From a virus, in IMG/VR virus record IMGVR_UViG_3300032462_000007, positions 1-56,237 of that record: a stretch of DNA of 56,237 nt; one strand, 5' to 3'. A program made the translations under genes and the position numbers. Each line of letters starts with the position of its first letter. The first letter of the stretch is position 1. Under the pieces are notes generated by a model. That model saw nothing but the letters and a program-made list of their open reading frames with translations, did no database searches and was not told the origin of the DNA. This document shows, piece by piece, positions 34,747 through 43,028 of this stretch.

Positions 34747-35266
34747 GTCTTCTACCTTTCTTTAAGTTGCACCTCAGGCACATTGGCTGTATATTGTCAT
34801 AGGCGTTATGGCCCCCATTAATCAATGGAATTACATGGTCTACACTATCTGCAAAAACTTCTTCACAGGCAATGCATAGATACTTTGTTAATTGTAGTGC
34901 CGCTTCCCACTCTTTCACGCTTAGTATACCAGGATAACCCTTATTCCTACACTTTTGATTACTCCTGTGAGCGAGTAGCTGAACCCTATTCTTTTTCCTA
35001 TATATTGCTAGAGTCTCTTTTATTCTTTCGGGATTTCGATCACGCCATTCTTTATGCTTTTTTAAATAAACGGGGTCACCTCTTACTTTTTGCCAGCGAG
35101 CTTTCCCGTACTCACTCTTTTTTTCCTTGCTTCTAGTTGCTTCATATTTTTTTGACAGGACCTTCTTACACTCTTTACAATGACCCTGAACACCATTAGA
35201 TGTCTTAGAGCTTCTGTGATACTCTGAAAAATCTTTAGTAATTCCGCATAGGGGACATCTTTTCAT
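34688..35266 (-). CDS. HNH homing endonuclease inside dnaE
   Basis: 192 residues. N-terminal zinc pair CPLC...CKEC (4-7, 31-34), a basic helical middle (KEWRDRNPERIKETLAIYRK), then the HNH core CIACEEVFADSVDHVIPLIN (about 131-150), GGHNAYDNIQPMCLRCN. Same architecture as the HNH protein at 19336. It sits between the two dnaE parts, in the same orientation, with its own leaderless promoter, and overlaps the dnaE-C start by 59 nt. Expected to cut intron-less or intact dnaE alleles of related phages near the insertion point. Confidence 0.9.
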   Translation of the reverse strand: MKRCPLCGITKDFSEYHRSSKTSNGVQGHCKECKKVLSKKYEATRSKEKKSEYGKARWQKVRGDPVYLKKHKEWRDRNPERIKETLAIYRKKNRVQLLAHRSNQKCRNKGYPGILSVKEWEAALQLTKYLCIACEEVFADSVDHVIPLINGGHNAYDNIQPMCLRCNLKKGRRHVDFRPEGFSESIKEICSR

Positions 35267-35272
35267 AATTTA

Positions 35273-35301
35273 AGTATATCACACATTCATCAAATGGCCA
35301 A
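35273..35301 (-). promoter_or_regulatory. leaderless promoter of the dnaE-embedded HNH gene
   Basis: Minus strand: TTGGCC (35301-35296, in the last codons of dnaE-N), 17-bp spacer, TATACT (35278-35273), 6 nt, ATG 35266. Confidence 0.6.
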
Positions 35302-36579
35302 ATCAAAACCTGAAAAACTTTCCCACTTAGCCTGGTCACCACTTATAAATCTAAAGAAAAGCAATCCATATTCAATAGGATCAATATCTGTAATTCCAAG
35401 TGCATAGCATACCAAAGAACCTGCAGCACTACCTCGACCTGGACCAACCATAATGCCTTGCTCTTTTGCCCAACTAATCATATTATTAACAACTAAGAAA
35501 TATGGTGAAAAGTTTTTTGACTTAATAACACTAAGTTCTAAATCTAATCTATCTAAATATTCTTTATTTTCAGAGAATCCCTTTAGATTTATTCCTCTAT
35601 AAGCAAGTGCCATAAGTTCTTGATCTGGATCTTCAACATTTATTGGAAGAAGTTCGAGCCCACTATGAATTGTATATTCTTCAACCTTGTTTGCAATCTC
35701 AACAGTATTTTCATAGATATCTTCACGCTTGATTCCCTGATTTTGCATGGCAGTTTTAATTTCTTCATAAGACAATAGGTGAATATCAAATGTTCTAAAA
35801 CTCATCATTCTATCTTCCCCATATAAATAGTCAAGTCTTTTCATTGGGTCTTCAATCTTTGAAGCCTTTTCAAAAGTTGTATCTTTCTTAACCTTTGCAT
35901 GGGTATTAAGAAGTAGCATCATTTCCTGGATTACTTTTTGACTCTTGTCAGAGTGGTGGCAATCAGGTGTTACTACTGGCTTGACATCGTAGGTGTCAGC
36001 CATTTCTAATAATTCTTTATTTAGTTCCGCAGGATTATGTGGCATAAGCTCAACATAAAAGTCATCCCCAAAGTTTTCTTTGAACCAAGTCATTAGTTTT
36101 TTTGCAGCAGCATATTCTTTATGCTCAATTGCTTTAGCAAGAAGCCCACTCATACAGGCTGACAATACTATAATTCCCTCTTTATATTTTTCTAAAATTT
36201 CAAAGTCAATTCTTGGCTTTCTGTAATATCCTTCAGTCCAAGCTAACTCATTTAACTTATTTAAATTTTCCAAACCTTTATCATTTTTTGCAAGAAGAAC
36301 TATGTGGTTATAAACCATGTCTAATGGATCAGTTCTTTCAGATTTATCTCTTGTGTCAAATCTATCTGCTGTGATATAGCCTTCAATGCCCAATATAGGC
36401 TTTATTCCATTTGCTTTTGCAGCCCTATACATTGGTCTATGGCCCGACAGAACGCCGTGGTCTGTTACTGCAATAGCAGATAGTCCAATCTCAGAAGCAC
36501 GTTTTGCATATTCTTCTGGTGTCGCAACTCCATCCATTAGGGAGTAGTGAGTGTGTACATGAAGTGGAACGTAAGTCAT
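35290..36579 (-). CDS. dnaE: DNA polymerase III alpha, N-terminal part of split DnaE
   Basis: 429 residues. PHP domain: PLHVHTHYSLMDG at 4-16, AIAVTDHGVLSG near 36, and HHSD near 208. Palm start: VGPGRGSAAGSLVCYALGIT near 380. Polymerase homology ends at RFISGD (410-415); residues 416-429 (QAKWESFSGFDLAI) are unrelated. In intact DnaE seven residues separate RF(L/I) from PDID, and SGD here plus REDF of the C-terminal part make exactly seven, so the split point is between Asp415 and Arg80 of the partner. PHP metal ligands are largely kept, so proofreading-type activity is possible. Confidence 0.9.
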   Translation of the reverse strand: MTYVPLHVHTHYSLMDGVATPEEYAKRASEIGLSAIAVTDHGVLSGHRPMYRAAKANGIKPILGIEGYITADRFDTRDKSERTDPLDMVYNHIVLLAKNDKGLENLNKLNELAWTEGYYRKPRIDFEILEKYKEGIIVLSACMSGLLAKAIEHKEYAAAKKLMTWFKENFGDDFYVELMPHNPAELNKELLEMADTYDVKPVVTPDCHHSDKSQKVIQEMMLLLNTHAKVKKDTTFEKASKIEDPMKRLDYLYGEDRMMSFRTFDIHLLSYEEIKTAMQNQGIKREDIYENTVEIANKVEEYTIHSGLELLPINVEDPDQELMALAYRGINLKGFSENKEYLDRLDLELSVIKSKNFSPYFLVVNNMISWAKEQGIMVGPGRGSAAGSLVCYALGITDIDPIEYGLLFFRFISGDQAKWESFSGFDLAI

Positions 36580-36599
36580 TTTAACCTTTCAATTAAAAG

Positions 36600-36624
36600 A
36601 GTGGGGGAGTATTTCTCCCCCACT
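36600..36624 (-). terminator. intrinsic terminator between ssb-like gene and dnaE
   Basis: Minus strand AGTGGGGGAG (36624-36615), AAATA-type loop, CTCCCCCACT (36609-36600) followed by CTTTTAATT. It lies between the ssDNA-binding gene and dnaE-N and would reduce dnaE expression relative to the upstream gene. Confidence 0.8.
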
Positions 36625-36628
36625 GCAA

Positions 36629-37279
36629 TTACCAATCTACAGAAGTTGACACAGACGGATTGTCAAAACCAAGAAAGAACGATTCTTGTTCAGCATAAGG
36701 AATTTCTCTTACAACTGATTCAAGATTTGGAATCTCGTATTTTGACCAATCAAACTTTTCTGTGTCTTGCTTACCACCGATTAGAATATAGGTTGTCTCT
36801 GTTCCCTTGCCATTTCGCTTTAGCTTCCATGTCATATTTGAAAGAGCCTGTGAGTCTTGAACATATTCACGAATTGTGTCAAATGTTGCAGACTTTGCTA
36901 CGCCCATGCTCCATACTGCAATATACGGATCATTTACTCCGTCATCAGCCAGAACGTTAATATAGAAGCGTAGACGGGATCTCCATCCAGCTTTCATATC
37001 TTTTCTATGCATTTCACAACCAAAGCAGCGGCCTTCGCTCTCGGCAGAACATGCTGCCTTGCGCTTATAGTCCTTTGGATTTGAGTGTTCTGAAACTACA
37101 ATGGCAAGACCATTGTTTTCATCATAGCTTGGTGAGTCTGCATCAAGTTCGTTTACAAAACGAATTGACATACTTTGACTATCTTCTAACTTAAGCCACG
37201 TCATGCGTGGACCACTATTTTCGTACTTTGGCCTATCGAGCATTGCTTCGATATTTTTTAGCCCTTTTACAATTGCCAT
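36629..37279 (-). CDS. phage ssDNA-binding protein with zinc site
   Basis: 216 residues. The central part resembles gp32-like and actinophage ssDNA-binding proteins: LEDSQSMSIRFVNELDADSP (strand near 31-50), AACSAESEGRCFGCEMH with Cys77, Cys85, Cys88 and His91 or His65 as a zinc site, RLRFYINVLADDG near 100, and an acidic-poor C-terminal tail. The order ssb, dnaE parts, recA and primase/helicase matches a replication cluster. It has a consensus promoter and its own terminator, fitting high-level expression. A second SSB of bacterial type is at 22208. Confidence 0.72.
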   Translation of the reverse strand: MAIVKGLKNIEAMLDRPKYENSGPRMTWLKLEDSQSMSIRFVNELDADSPSYDENNGLAIVVSEHSNPKDYKRKAACSAESEGRCFGCEMHRKDMKAGWRSRLRFYINVLADDGVNDPYIAVWSMGVAKSATFDTIREYVQDSQALSNMTWKLKRNGKGTETTYILIGGKQDTEKFDWSKYEIPNLESVVREIPYAEQESFFLGFDNPSVSTSVDW

Positions 37280-37324
37280 ATTATTTCTCCCAATGTTTCG
37301 TCCTGTATGTGGACAGTTATTACT

Positions 37325-37353
37325 ATTATACCATTATGACTAATAGATGTCAA
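37325..37353 (-). promoter_or_regulatory. perfect promoter of the ssDNA-binding protein gene
   Basis: Minus strand: TTGACA (37353-37348), 17-bp spacer, TATAAT (37330-37325), followed by a leader of about 40 nt ending in RBS GGGAGAAATAAT. It begins just after the primase gene's stop. Confidence 0.88.
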
Positions 37354-37354
37354 A

Positions 37355-38308
37355 CTACTGTAAGACATTTGCTATCAAGTTATCAAATTGAGATGTAAAC
37401 TTTTTTAAATCATCTTCTGATAACTCTGATACGTCTTTTACTGATTCTGGAAGTTTTGCGTTTATTGCACTTGTTCCAAGAATGTTACATAGCTTTTTAG
37501 CCATCTCTATTCCCGCAGTATCGTTGTCTCCTAAAACTATTACATTGTTAAAATACTGTTTTAAGAGTTCCCTCTGTTTTCCCGACACAGAAGCTCCCAA
37601 AGTGGCTACAGCGTGTGCTCCTGCCTGTTCTAAGCGTATTGCATCGAATGCTGACTCAACAACAAATACCTTGTCAAACCTCTTTGCTCTAAATAGATTA
37701 AACATTGTTTTTGCTTTTGGTAGTCCAGGAGTATTCTTGAATTTCTTACCCTCTACAGACCTTCCAACAAATCCTAAACATATTCCATCTGGAGAATGAA
37801 CTGGTATTGTAACCATATCTTGATTTTCAGAATATCCAAGTAGATATTTTTGAACACTATCTTTTGTTATTCCCCGACCTAAATAATATTCTGCAGCCCT
37901 TCTTGAGGCAAGTGCCATCTGGTTTAGTCTCTGGATAACATCATTATCAAACTCTATAAATTCTGGCTTGGTATCAAGTTTTGATTCAAGACTTTCAAGA
38001 AAGTTTACATTCTCTGATTTAGAATCAACCATTCTTGCAGATTCAAAATATGATCTCTTGGTTACATACATAATAACTTCAATTAGTGAATGAGATTCTT
38101 GACATCCAAAGCAGTAGAATAATCCGCTTTCTTTTGATATTTCTGCAGCAGGAGATCTATAATTATTATGATAGGGACAAAAAATTATAAAGTCACTTTC
38201 TACTTCATAGACTACATCAATACCTGCGGTTAGCAGACTTCTTTTGATTTGATCTTCTGAGTAGAAGTAGCCATGACTGGCTTGTTTTTGTTTATTCCCA
38301 CTATACAT
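37355..38308 (-). CDS. DnaG-type DNA primase
   Basis: 317 residues. CHC2 zinc finger: Cys44-x2-His47 ... Cys66-x2-Cys69 (FCPYH, FYCFGCQ). Toprim domain: VFVVESAFDAIRLEQAG near 211 and VIVLGDNDTAGIEMAKKL near 255, including the D-x-D pair. Shorter than bacterial DnaG (about 600) because the C-terminal helicase-binding domain is missing. Makes RNA primers; its partner helicase is at 38574. The ssDNA-binding gene's promoter lies directly after its stop. Confidence 0.9.
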   Translation of the reverse strand: MYSGNKQKQASHGYFYSEDQIKRSLLTAGIDVVYEVESDFIIFCPYHNNYRSPAAEISKESGLFYCFGCQESHSLIEVIMYVTKRSYFESARMVDSKSENVNFLESLESKLDTKPEFIEFDNDVIQRLNQMALASRRAAEYYLGRGITKDSVQKYLLGYSENQDMVTIPVHSPDGICLGFVGRSVEGKKFKNTPGLPKAKTMFNLFRAKRFDKVFVVESAFDAIRLEQAGAHAVATLGASVSGKQRELLKQYFNNVIVLGDNDTAGIEMAKKLCNILGTSAINAKLPESVKDVSELSEDDLKKFTSQFDNLIANVLQ

Positions 38309-38541
38309 TCTGCCGTTCTCTTTCCTACATATATACCGTATATCGATATTTCAAAATCGAATGTCTTACCATTATAGCTTATTGTAAAGTCTGTGTCAAT
38401 ATCATATCTTGGGACATATCCATCAGATCTCATTCCCATAACAATCATAGAGTAGTACTGCTCTTTAAGTCTAACGATGTGAGAATCATCATAAATTTCA
38501 CCATCAAGGCTAAATCTTTTTATTGACTTATGAGCGTACAT
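38230..38541 (-). CDS. conserved actinophage protein between helicase and primase
   Basis: 103 residues: MYAHKSIKRFSLDGEIYDDS, then IVRLKEQYYSMIVMGMRSDG and YVPRYDIDTDFTISYNGKTF. The 'M-R-x-x-G-Y-V-P-R-x-D-I-D-x-D-F' motif is typical of a family located between dnaB and dnaG in several actinophages. It overlaps primase by 79 nt, an unusually long overlap. It has a -10 6 nt before the ATG. Confidence 0.7.
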   Translation of the reverse strand: MYAHKSIKRFSLDGEIYDDSHIVRLKEQYYSMIVMGMRSDGYVPRYDIDTDFTISYNGKTFDFEISIYGIYVGKRTAECIVGINKNKPVMATSTQKIKSKEVC

Positions 38542-38547
38542 ACTTTA

Positions 38548-38553
38548 ATTATA
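38548..38553 (-). promoter_or_regulatory. -10 element, leaderless
   Basis: Minus strand TATAAT (38553-38548), 6 nt, ATG 38541. -35 not clear. It splits the replication cluster into helicase and primase units. Confidence 0.55.
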
Positions 38554-38573
38554 TCAAAGTAATTAACTTGTTT

Positions 38574-39785
38574 TTACAAGTCCTTGTAAATAAATCTACC
38601 GCTATCGAAATCAATATCAATCATAAACTCTCCACAGAATCCATGTCGGTTCTTTCTAAATACACATTCAAGAATTGTACTGCCACCAGCACGTCCCAGG
38701 GCTAAGACCCAGTCAGCATCGTACGCTAACTGCTTAGACCAAGCGACCTGTCCAAGTGACGGAACGCTCTCCATATCTGTTGCATCACTTGGTGTTGCTG
38801 AGGCAATAGCTATGATTGGAACTTCTGATGAAACGGCTAACACTTTTAACTCTCTGGAGATATTCTTAATCTTTACAACTTCATTATCAGTTTGACTATT
38901 TGGTTGCATGAGTTGAATGTAATCAACAAAAACAACATCTGGAGAATATTGATCAATCTTTCCTCTAATTATAGAGGGAGAAACTTCTCCAAGACCATCG
39001 CTAGAAACTATATAAAACGGAGGCTTGTCTTTTAAGTGCTGATTAGCCCACACCTCGAATCCTTCAACATCAATTAATCCAGAACTCAATCTTCTATGAG
39101 AGAACATTCCATCTCCCATAATTGTATAAACACGATTACGAACTTCTTTTTCTGTCATTTCAAGAGAAATAACTAGCGGAACTTTTCCTGACTTCCACGC
39201 TTGAACGGCCATAAAAATAGCGAGCCAAGACTTACCAATAGCTGGATAGGCAAGTAGAATACCAAACTGGCCAGCAGTAATCCCAGCAGGAAGATAATTA
39301 TCGAAACCTGCAAGATTAGTTTTAATACCATGAATACCTTGTTCATTTAACTCCTTAATTAAAGTAAAGTGTGCAGAGGCATCTTCAATGTCTGTTGCAT
39401 CAATATCTCTTACATTTGCACTAAGTCTTTTCAAATCTGAAGTCTTTGATATAACAGTATTCAAAGCTTCAATTGGTTGATGATTATTTAATTGTTTAGC
39501 ACCTTCCATCAAAATATTCTTAAGATTATCTTCTAAATATTTAGTTCTAAGCTCTTCAAGATGATGCTTTGTAGTTCCAACTTCACCCTCTGGTGAAAAA
39601 TCTCTAAACTTTTCTACCAATAACGATTGTGTTGGAACTGTTGAATTTTGCTCATAATAATTTTTAACAAAGTCCCAAACATCTTTATGTGTTCTAAATA
39701 GCGCATCAGGATTTGCTTGAAATAAAACATGTATCTGCTTATCTTTTAAAACAGCAGAAATTACCCTTGCTTCTAAATCTAACAC
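38574..39785 (-). CDS. dnaB: replicative DnaB-like helicase
   Basis: 403 residues. RecA-like core with Walker A AYPAIGKS (179-186), an LVISLEM motif near 204, Walker B VVFVDYIQLM (about 284-293), VIAIASATPSD near 330 and ECVFRKNRHG near 380 with the arginine finger. The N-terminal 120 residues are helical and match the DnaB N-terminal domain loosely. It unwinds DNA ahead of the split polymerase. Adjacent small gene 39785-40093 may be a loader or accessory. Confidence 0.9.
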   Translation of the reverse strand: MLDLEARVISAVLKDKQIHVLFQANPDALFRTHKDVWDFVKNYYEQNSTVPTQSLLVEKFRDFSPEGEVGTTKHHLEELRTKYLEDNLKNILMEGAKQLNNHQPIEALNTVISKTSDLKRLSANVRDIDATDIEDASAHFTLIKELNEQGIHGIKTNLAGFDNYLPAGITAGQFGILLAYPAIGKSWLAIFMAVQAWKSGKVPLVISLEMTEKEVRNRVYTIMGDGMFSHRRLSSGLIDVEGFEVWANQHLKDKPPFYIVSSDGLGEVSPSIIRGKIDQYSPDVVFVDYIQLMQPNSQTDNEVVKIKNISRELKVLAVSSEVPIIAIASATPSDATDMESVPSLGQVAWSKQLAYDADWVLALGRAGGSTILECVFRKNRHGFCGEFMIDIDFDSGRFIYKDL

Positions 39786-40093
39786 TATTTATCCAACCAT
39801 TCTTTTGCCTGTGACCTTAGGAGCTCTCTTGTTCTATCATCATTTTCTTTAATTGTTTTTGCATCATACACCTTGTCAGCATTATTTGTAAACCACTTCC
39901 AATTTGGATGTGCAGAAACCCTAACGTAATACTCGAGTAAATCGTAGCACTTCTCCATGCCATAAGATTCGATTAGTGAGTCTGAAGCCCACTGCTGAAT
40001 ATGAAGATTTATATTCTCGTCATCTAAGTTTCTTTTTTTTATCAAACTCTTATATCTGGATATTAGTGCAAAACGATATTTCTTATCGGCCAC
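39785..40093 (-). CDS. hypothetical helical protein, possible helicase accessory
   Basis: 102 residues, helical with many charges: KYRFALISRYKSLIKKRNLD, then SYGMEKCYDLLEYYVRVSAH and WKWFTNNADKVYDA. The motif 'Y-x-x-x-Y...W-x-x-F-x-x-N-x-D-x-V/L' is found in phage proteins preceding dnaB. Start overlaps the upstream stop and the end overlaps dnaB by 1 nt. Helicase-loader role is a guess from position. Confidence 0.55.
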   Translation of the reverse strand: MADKKYRFALISRYKSLIKKRNLDDENINLHIQQWASDSLIESYGMEKCYDLLEYYVRVSAHPNWKWFTNNADKVYDAKTIKENDDRTRELLRSQAKEWLDK

Positions 40094-40296
40094 TAGTCTT
40101 CTAGTTCTTTTTTGGCTTCTTCTACTTTCTGAATAACTTTATTTTCTACAAATTCATAAACTCTATCAAGAGCTTGATCTGTATTTTCTCCACTACGAAC
40201 AAAATCTGTAATTCCTATATCAATCCTAAGACTTTGGAAATTTCCTAAATTAAGTGTGTAACCGAGCGTTACTGAAACATTTGTTGTTTCTGACAT
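40093..40296 (-). CDS. small conserved protein (67 aa)
   Basis: 67 residues starting MSETTNVSVTLGYTLNLGNF, then SLRIDIGITDFVRSGENTDQ, with a helical charged end EEAKKELED. The pattern 'S-V-T-x-x-Y-T-x-N-L-G-N-F-x-S-x-x-x-x-x-G-I-x-D' resembles a common phage family of small beta proteins. RBS AGGAGACC. First gene of the replication cluster after the HTH gene. Confidence 0.6.
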   Translation of the reverse strand: MSETTNVSVTLGYTLNLGNFQSLRIDIGITDFVRSGENTDQALDRVYEFVENKVIQKVEEAKKELED

Positions 40297-40305
40297 TTTG
40301 GTCTC

Positions 40306-40818
40306 CTACCATGTCTGTTCTTGCCAAGTGGGGATGAAACGTCCATCCGATGTCCTTGTATATAGCATTATAGCATCTCCTATCCGAGAACGCAAGTCCT
40401 GTTCTGTTAATACTTTGTATGAGGTAATTTTTCCATCAATTCTTGGCTTTCCCATATGAATTGTTGTCATGATTTCCCTAATTTCAAATAGATGATCTTC
40501 AGAATAATAAGCATTTATCTGGAATCCTCTTTTTCCACCAAGACTATCCCCTATTGATTCAGGAAATACGCCCCTGGCGACCCATCTTTGAAATTGAACT
40601 CTTGACCTATTTAAGATTTTTGCTGTATTGGCTACGGTATAGCACCTTCTTCTATGCTTTTTAAAATCGGAATACAACATAGTTTGACTTTTACCTTGAA
40701 TAATATTATAAAAACTAACAATATTGCTGGCTTTATTAATGTGAATAACTCTTACAAGGTCTTTATTTAAAAAGAATAACTTTTTACAAGGGACTATCTT
40801 GTCCTGCGGTTGTGACAT
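40306..40818 (-). CDS. MerR-like helix-turn-helix protein
   Basis: 170 residues. The middle (CYTVANTAKILNRSRVQFQR, then WVARGVFPESIGDSLGGKRG, about 60-100) is a MerR/excisionase-type HTH: Y-T-V-x-x-x-A-x-x-L-x-x-S/R...R-W-x-x-x-G-x-F-P. YYSEDHLFEIRE then continues. Such proteins stand between tail and replication genes in several actinophages and may be regulators. The N-terminal 50 residues form a beta-rich domain of unknown role. Confidence 0.72.
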   Translation of the reverse strand: MSQPQDKIVPCKKLFFLNKDLVRVIHINKASNIVSFYNIIQGKSQTMLYSDFKKHRRRCYTVANTAKILNRSRVQFQRWVARGVFPESIGDSLGGKRGFQINAYYSEDHLFEIREIMTTIHMGKPRIDGKITSYKVLTEQDLRSRIGDAIMLYTRTSDGRFIPTWQEQTW

Positions 40819-40827
40819 TTTACCTGC

Positions 40828-41262
40828 CTAAGAACTAATTTTTTCGCCAATGGCTATAATTGAAACTTCAGCGTCAACTGACCCACTTGTTGAAGAAGAA
40901 TAAACGTTTACGCTACAAGAGCCTTGAGTAATATTGCTTAAAACACAATATAGGTTTGTAACACCAGAAACAGAGGTTACTGATGAAATTACTATTGGAG
41001 TAGTTTTAAAAATTCCATCGTAGTTAAATGATCCTGCCAGGTTTGAAGTTGTAGAAAGATTTGCATTTGCAAGCTTTATAGTTTCAGCATGAAATACTAA
41101 ATTTGATGTTAAAACTTGTGAAGCAGTTGCACGACCTACATATTTAATCTTTGACAGACTATTTCCTATCAAACTTGAAACACGATTAATTTCTTGCACC
41201 ATTCTAAAAAGATAAGATATATCTAAAGGTTGACCCCTATCGGGCGTTTCTAATTGTGGCAT
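40828..41262 (-). CDS. minor tail protein, small
   Basis: 144 residues. An N-terminal helix (LDISYLFRMVQEINRVSSLI) is followed by a beta-rich domain with Ser/Thr-rich strands (TSSNLAGSFNYDG, SSSTSGSVDAEVS). It lies at the distal end of the tail gene cluster, as tail tip or fibre-associated proteins often do. RBS TAGGAGAAC. No enzyme motif. Confidence 0.6.
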   Translation of the reverse strand: MPQLETPDRGQPLDISYLFRMVQEINRVSSLIGNSLSKIKYVGRATASQVLTSNLVFHAETIKLANANLSTTSNLAGSFNYDGIFKTTPIVISSVTSVSGVTNLYCVLSNITQGSCSVNVYSSSTSGSVDAEVSIIAIGEKISS

Positions 41263-41283
41263 TTGTTCTCCTACCTAATTATA

Positions 41284-41883
41284 TCAGATTAGTGACATTG
41301 TTCCAGTATCTAATATTTTAAATAAACTGTAGGCAGCCCCAGGAACTGCTTCAGGTATTGGGTCTGGTAAAACGAAGTCGACTGGGGCTCCTAAAAATTC
41401 ATCAAGTCTATTTTGAAAATCAATTTCTTCTTCATACGACTCATGATGTGGAATATTTTTTATAGGAGAAAGTACAACAACTCTTAAAGAGGTTTCTCCA
41501 TCCTTTTTCATAATACTAATTGCGTCTATAGCTACTCTATCATGATAATAAAAATCTTCTCCGCTCCACTTGGCAAAAACATCTGCATAGTGTACCTCTT
41601 GACTATGATCATGATCAAGTGCTGCCGAAGCAAGAGAGTCAGCATAGTTATAAACTTCTGGAGTATCCCATGCAAGATTTATAAAGGCCTCTGTTCCCGA
41701 AACTGGTGAAACTGTATACACTGATGGTAATGGTCGAAATTGACCAATACTTTTTATTTCATATAATTGTGACCATGCTGACCACTGGTTTTTATCAACA
41801 GATATAATTCTAAATTGAAAAAAATGATCCCCATTAGAATCTGGTGGAGGTAAATTATCCAAGGGAATTCTTATTTCTGCCAT
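41284..41883 (-). CDS. minor tail protein
   Basis: 199 residues. It begins with a fibronectin-like strand set (FRIISVDKNQWSAWSQLYEI), then a domain with VVVLSPIKNIPHHESYEEEI and ends SLFKILDTGTMSLI. The 'F-R-I-x-S-x-D-x-x-x-x-S-x-W-S' segment is characteristic of tail proteins in related phages. Start overlaps the previous stop. Confidence 0.6.
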   Translation of the reverse strand: MAEIRIPLDNLPPPDSNGDHFFQFRIISVDKNQWSAWSQLYEIKSIGQFRPLPSVYTVSPVSGTEAFINLAWDTPEVYNYADSLASAALDHDHSQEVHYADVFAKWSGEDFYYHDRVAIDAISIMKKDGETSLRVVVLSPIKNIPHHESYEEEIDFQNRLDEFLGAPVDFVLPDPIPEAVPGAAYSLFKILDTGTMSLI

Positions 41884-43028
41884 TATAAAATTCCTAATCC
41901 AAGTCTGTACTCAACATAGCTTGTTGAATTCTCTTTCTTCAAAATTGGATTACTATCTAATGTTTTCATATATTCTGCGGCTACCAAAGAATATAGTGGA
42001 TTATAACTCGAAACATTCTCAAACCTCAATCCATCATAAATAACAAAATGCTCTGCAGTATTTTCATTTAAATCATCATGAAGACAGGTGTATATTCTTA
42101 TAGCATTTATTGCACTCCATGAGAAATTTTCATTGGTAGTGAAGTCAGAAATTCTTTTTGTGACCACTTGATACCTCATGTCGTCTATATCTGTGTCCTG
42201 TATAGCAATGTTTAAATAAGCTTTAGGTGGAGAGTCGCTAACATTATTTAGAAACTCTATCCTAATCTTTACATGGTCTGGTGCTTGCGCTTCGACTCCC
42301 TCCCTTGCCTTACTAACTATTGAGAATGCTAACTTGATCTCGTCTGTTGGTAGATTTTTTCCCAAGTTTAAATTTATAGAATTATTTTCAGCGTAATAGG
42401 ACGCACTGCTTGAAGTGTCAATCAAAGAACTACTTGCAGAAACTCCCGAAACTATTGACGTGCTTCCAGAAACCATCATTCCTCTGCTCAAATATCTTGG
42501 CTGCTCGCCTCTTAACACTCTTTCTGAATATTGAAAAATTGGAGAATTGTTATTTATGAAAAGAATATCGAAGAAGTTGCTTTGACTGACATCAATATTG
42601 CCAACAATAACTTGATCAATTGGAATTGGACCTATATATAAAACAGTTGAAGAGTCGTTCTCGTTGTTAGAATATGCCCAAGGCTCTGTATTGCTAAAGG
42701 TTGAAATTACTTTACTGTCAAAAGTTCCCGCTATCTCATTCTTATTCGCTGGAAATAGTCCAATTTCAGTAATTTGATACCTTTGTTCAAGGGGAAGTTC
42801 TGCCTTGAAAACAATTTTTTCTTGACCGTCTTCTTTCAAAAGACCCTTTGATAAAATTGGGACCCTTGCTACTTCAAAATTTAGAGATTTTGCATCGTCT
42901 GTAAACGTGGCTGAAGAAGACGTTGGATAGGCTCTTCCACCAACCCCAACTGCAATATGGCTTGCAAATTCTGGAGCCTGGTTTAAAAGGTATTTTGCTA
43001 TAATATTTTTTCCATTAGTTGTAATCAT
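41883..43028 (-). CDS. minor tail protein / tail-tip component
   Basis: 381 residues. The start MITTNGKNIIAKYLLNQAPE continues with HIAVGVGGRAYPTS and RYQITEIGLFPANKNE (near 82), a pattern common to tail-tip proteins: A-V-G-x-G, then Y-x-I-T-E-I-G-L-F/Y. The second half is Ser-rich and beta, including a domain with LNLGKNLPTDEIKLAFS. It probably binds the host surface or connects fibres. Overlaps the next gene by 4 nt. Confidence 0.65.
   Translation of the reverse strand: MITTNGKNIIAKYLLNQAPEFASHIAVGVGGRAYPTSSSATFTDDAKSLNFEVARVPILSKGLLKEDGQEKIVFKAELPLEQRYQITEIGLFPANKNEIAGTFDSKVISTFSNTEPWAYSNNENDSSTVLYIGPIPIDQVIVGNIDVSQSNFFDILFINNNSPIFQYSERVLRGEQPRYLSRGMMVSGSTSIVSGVSASSSLIDTSSSASYYAENNSINLNLGKNLPTDEIKLAFSIVSKAREGVEAQAPDHVKIRIEFLNNVSDSPPKAYLNIAIQDTDIDDMRYQVVTKRISDFTTNENFSWSAINAIRIYTCLHDDLNENTAEHFVIYDGLRFENVSSYNPLYSLVAAEYMKTLDSNPILKKENSTSYVEYRLGLGIL

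Noticed and set aside
34688-35292. Split intein as the explanation for the interrupted dnaE
   Set aside because: The N-part extension does not start with Cys/Ser in an intein block A context, and the C-part extension does not end in His-Asn followed by Cys/Ser/Thr before REDFPDID.
34746-35337. Group I intron interrupting dnaE
   Set aside because: A splice that joins Asp415 to Arg80 cannot be placed with a U at the 5' site and a G at the 3' end in the right frame, and the C-terminal part has its own RBS and start. Not excluded formally, since splice sites were judged only by eye.
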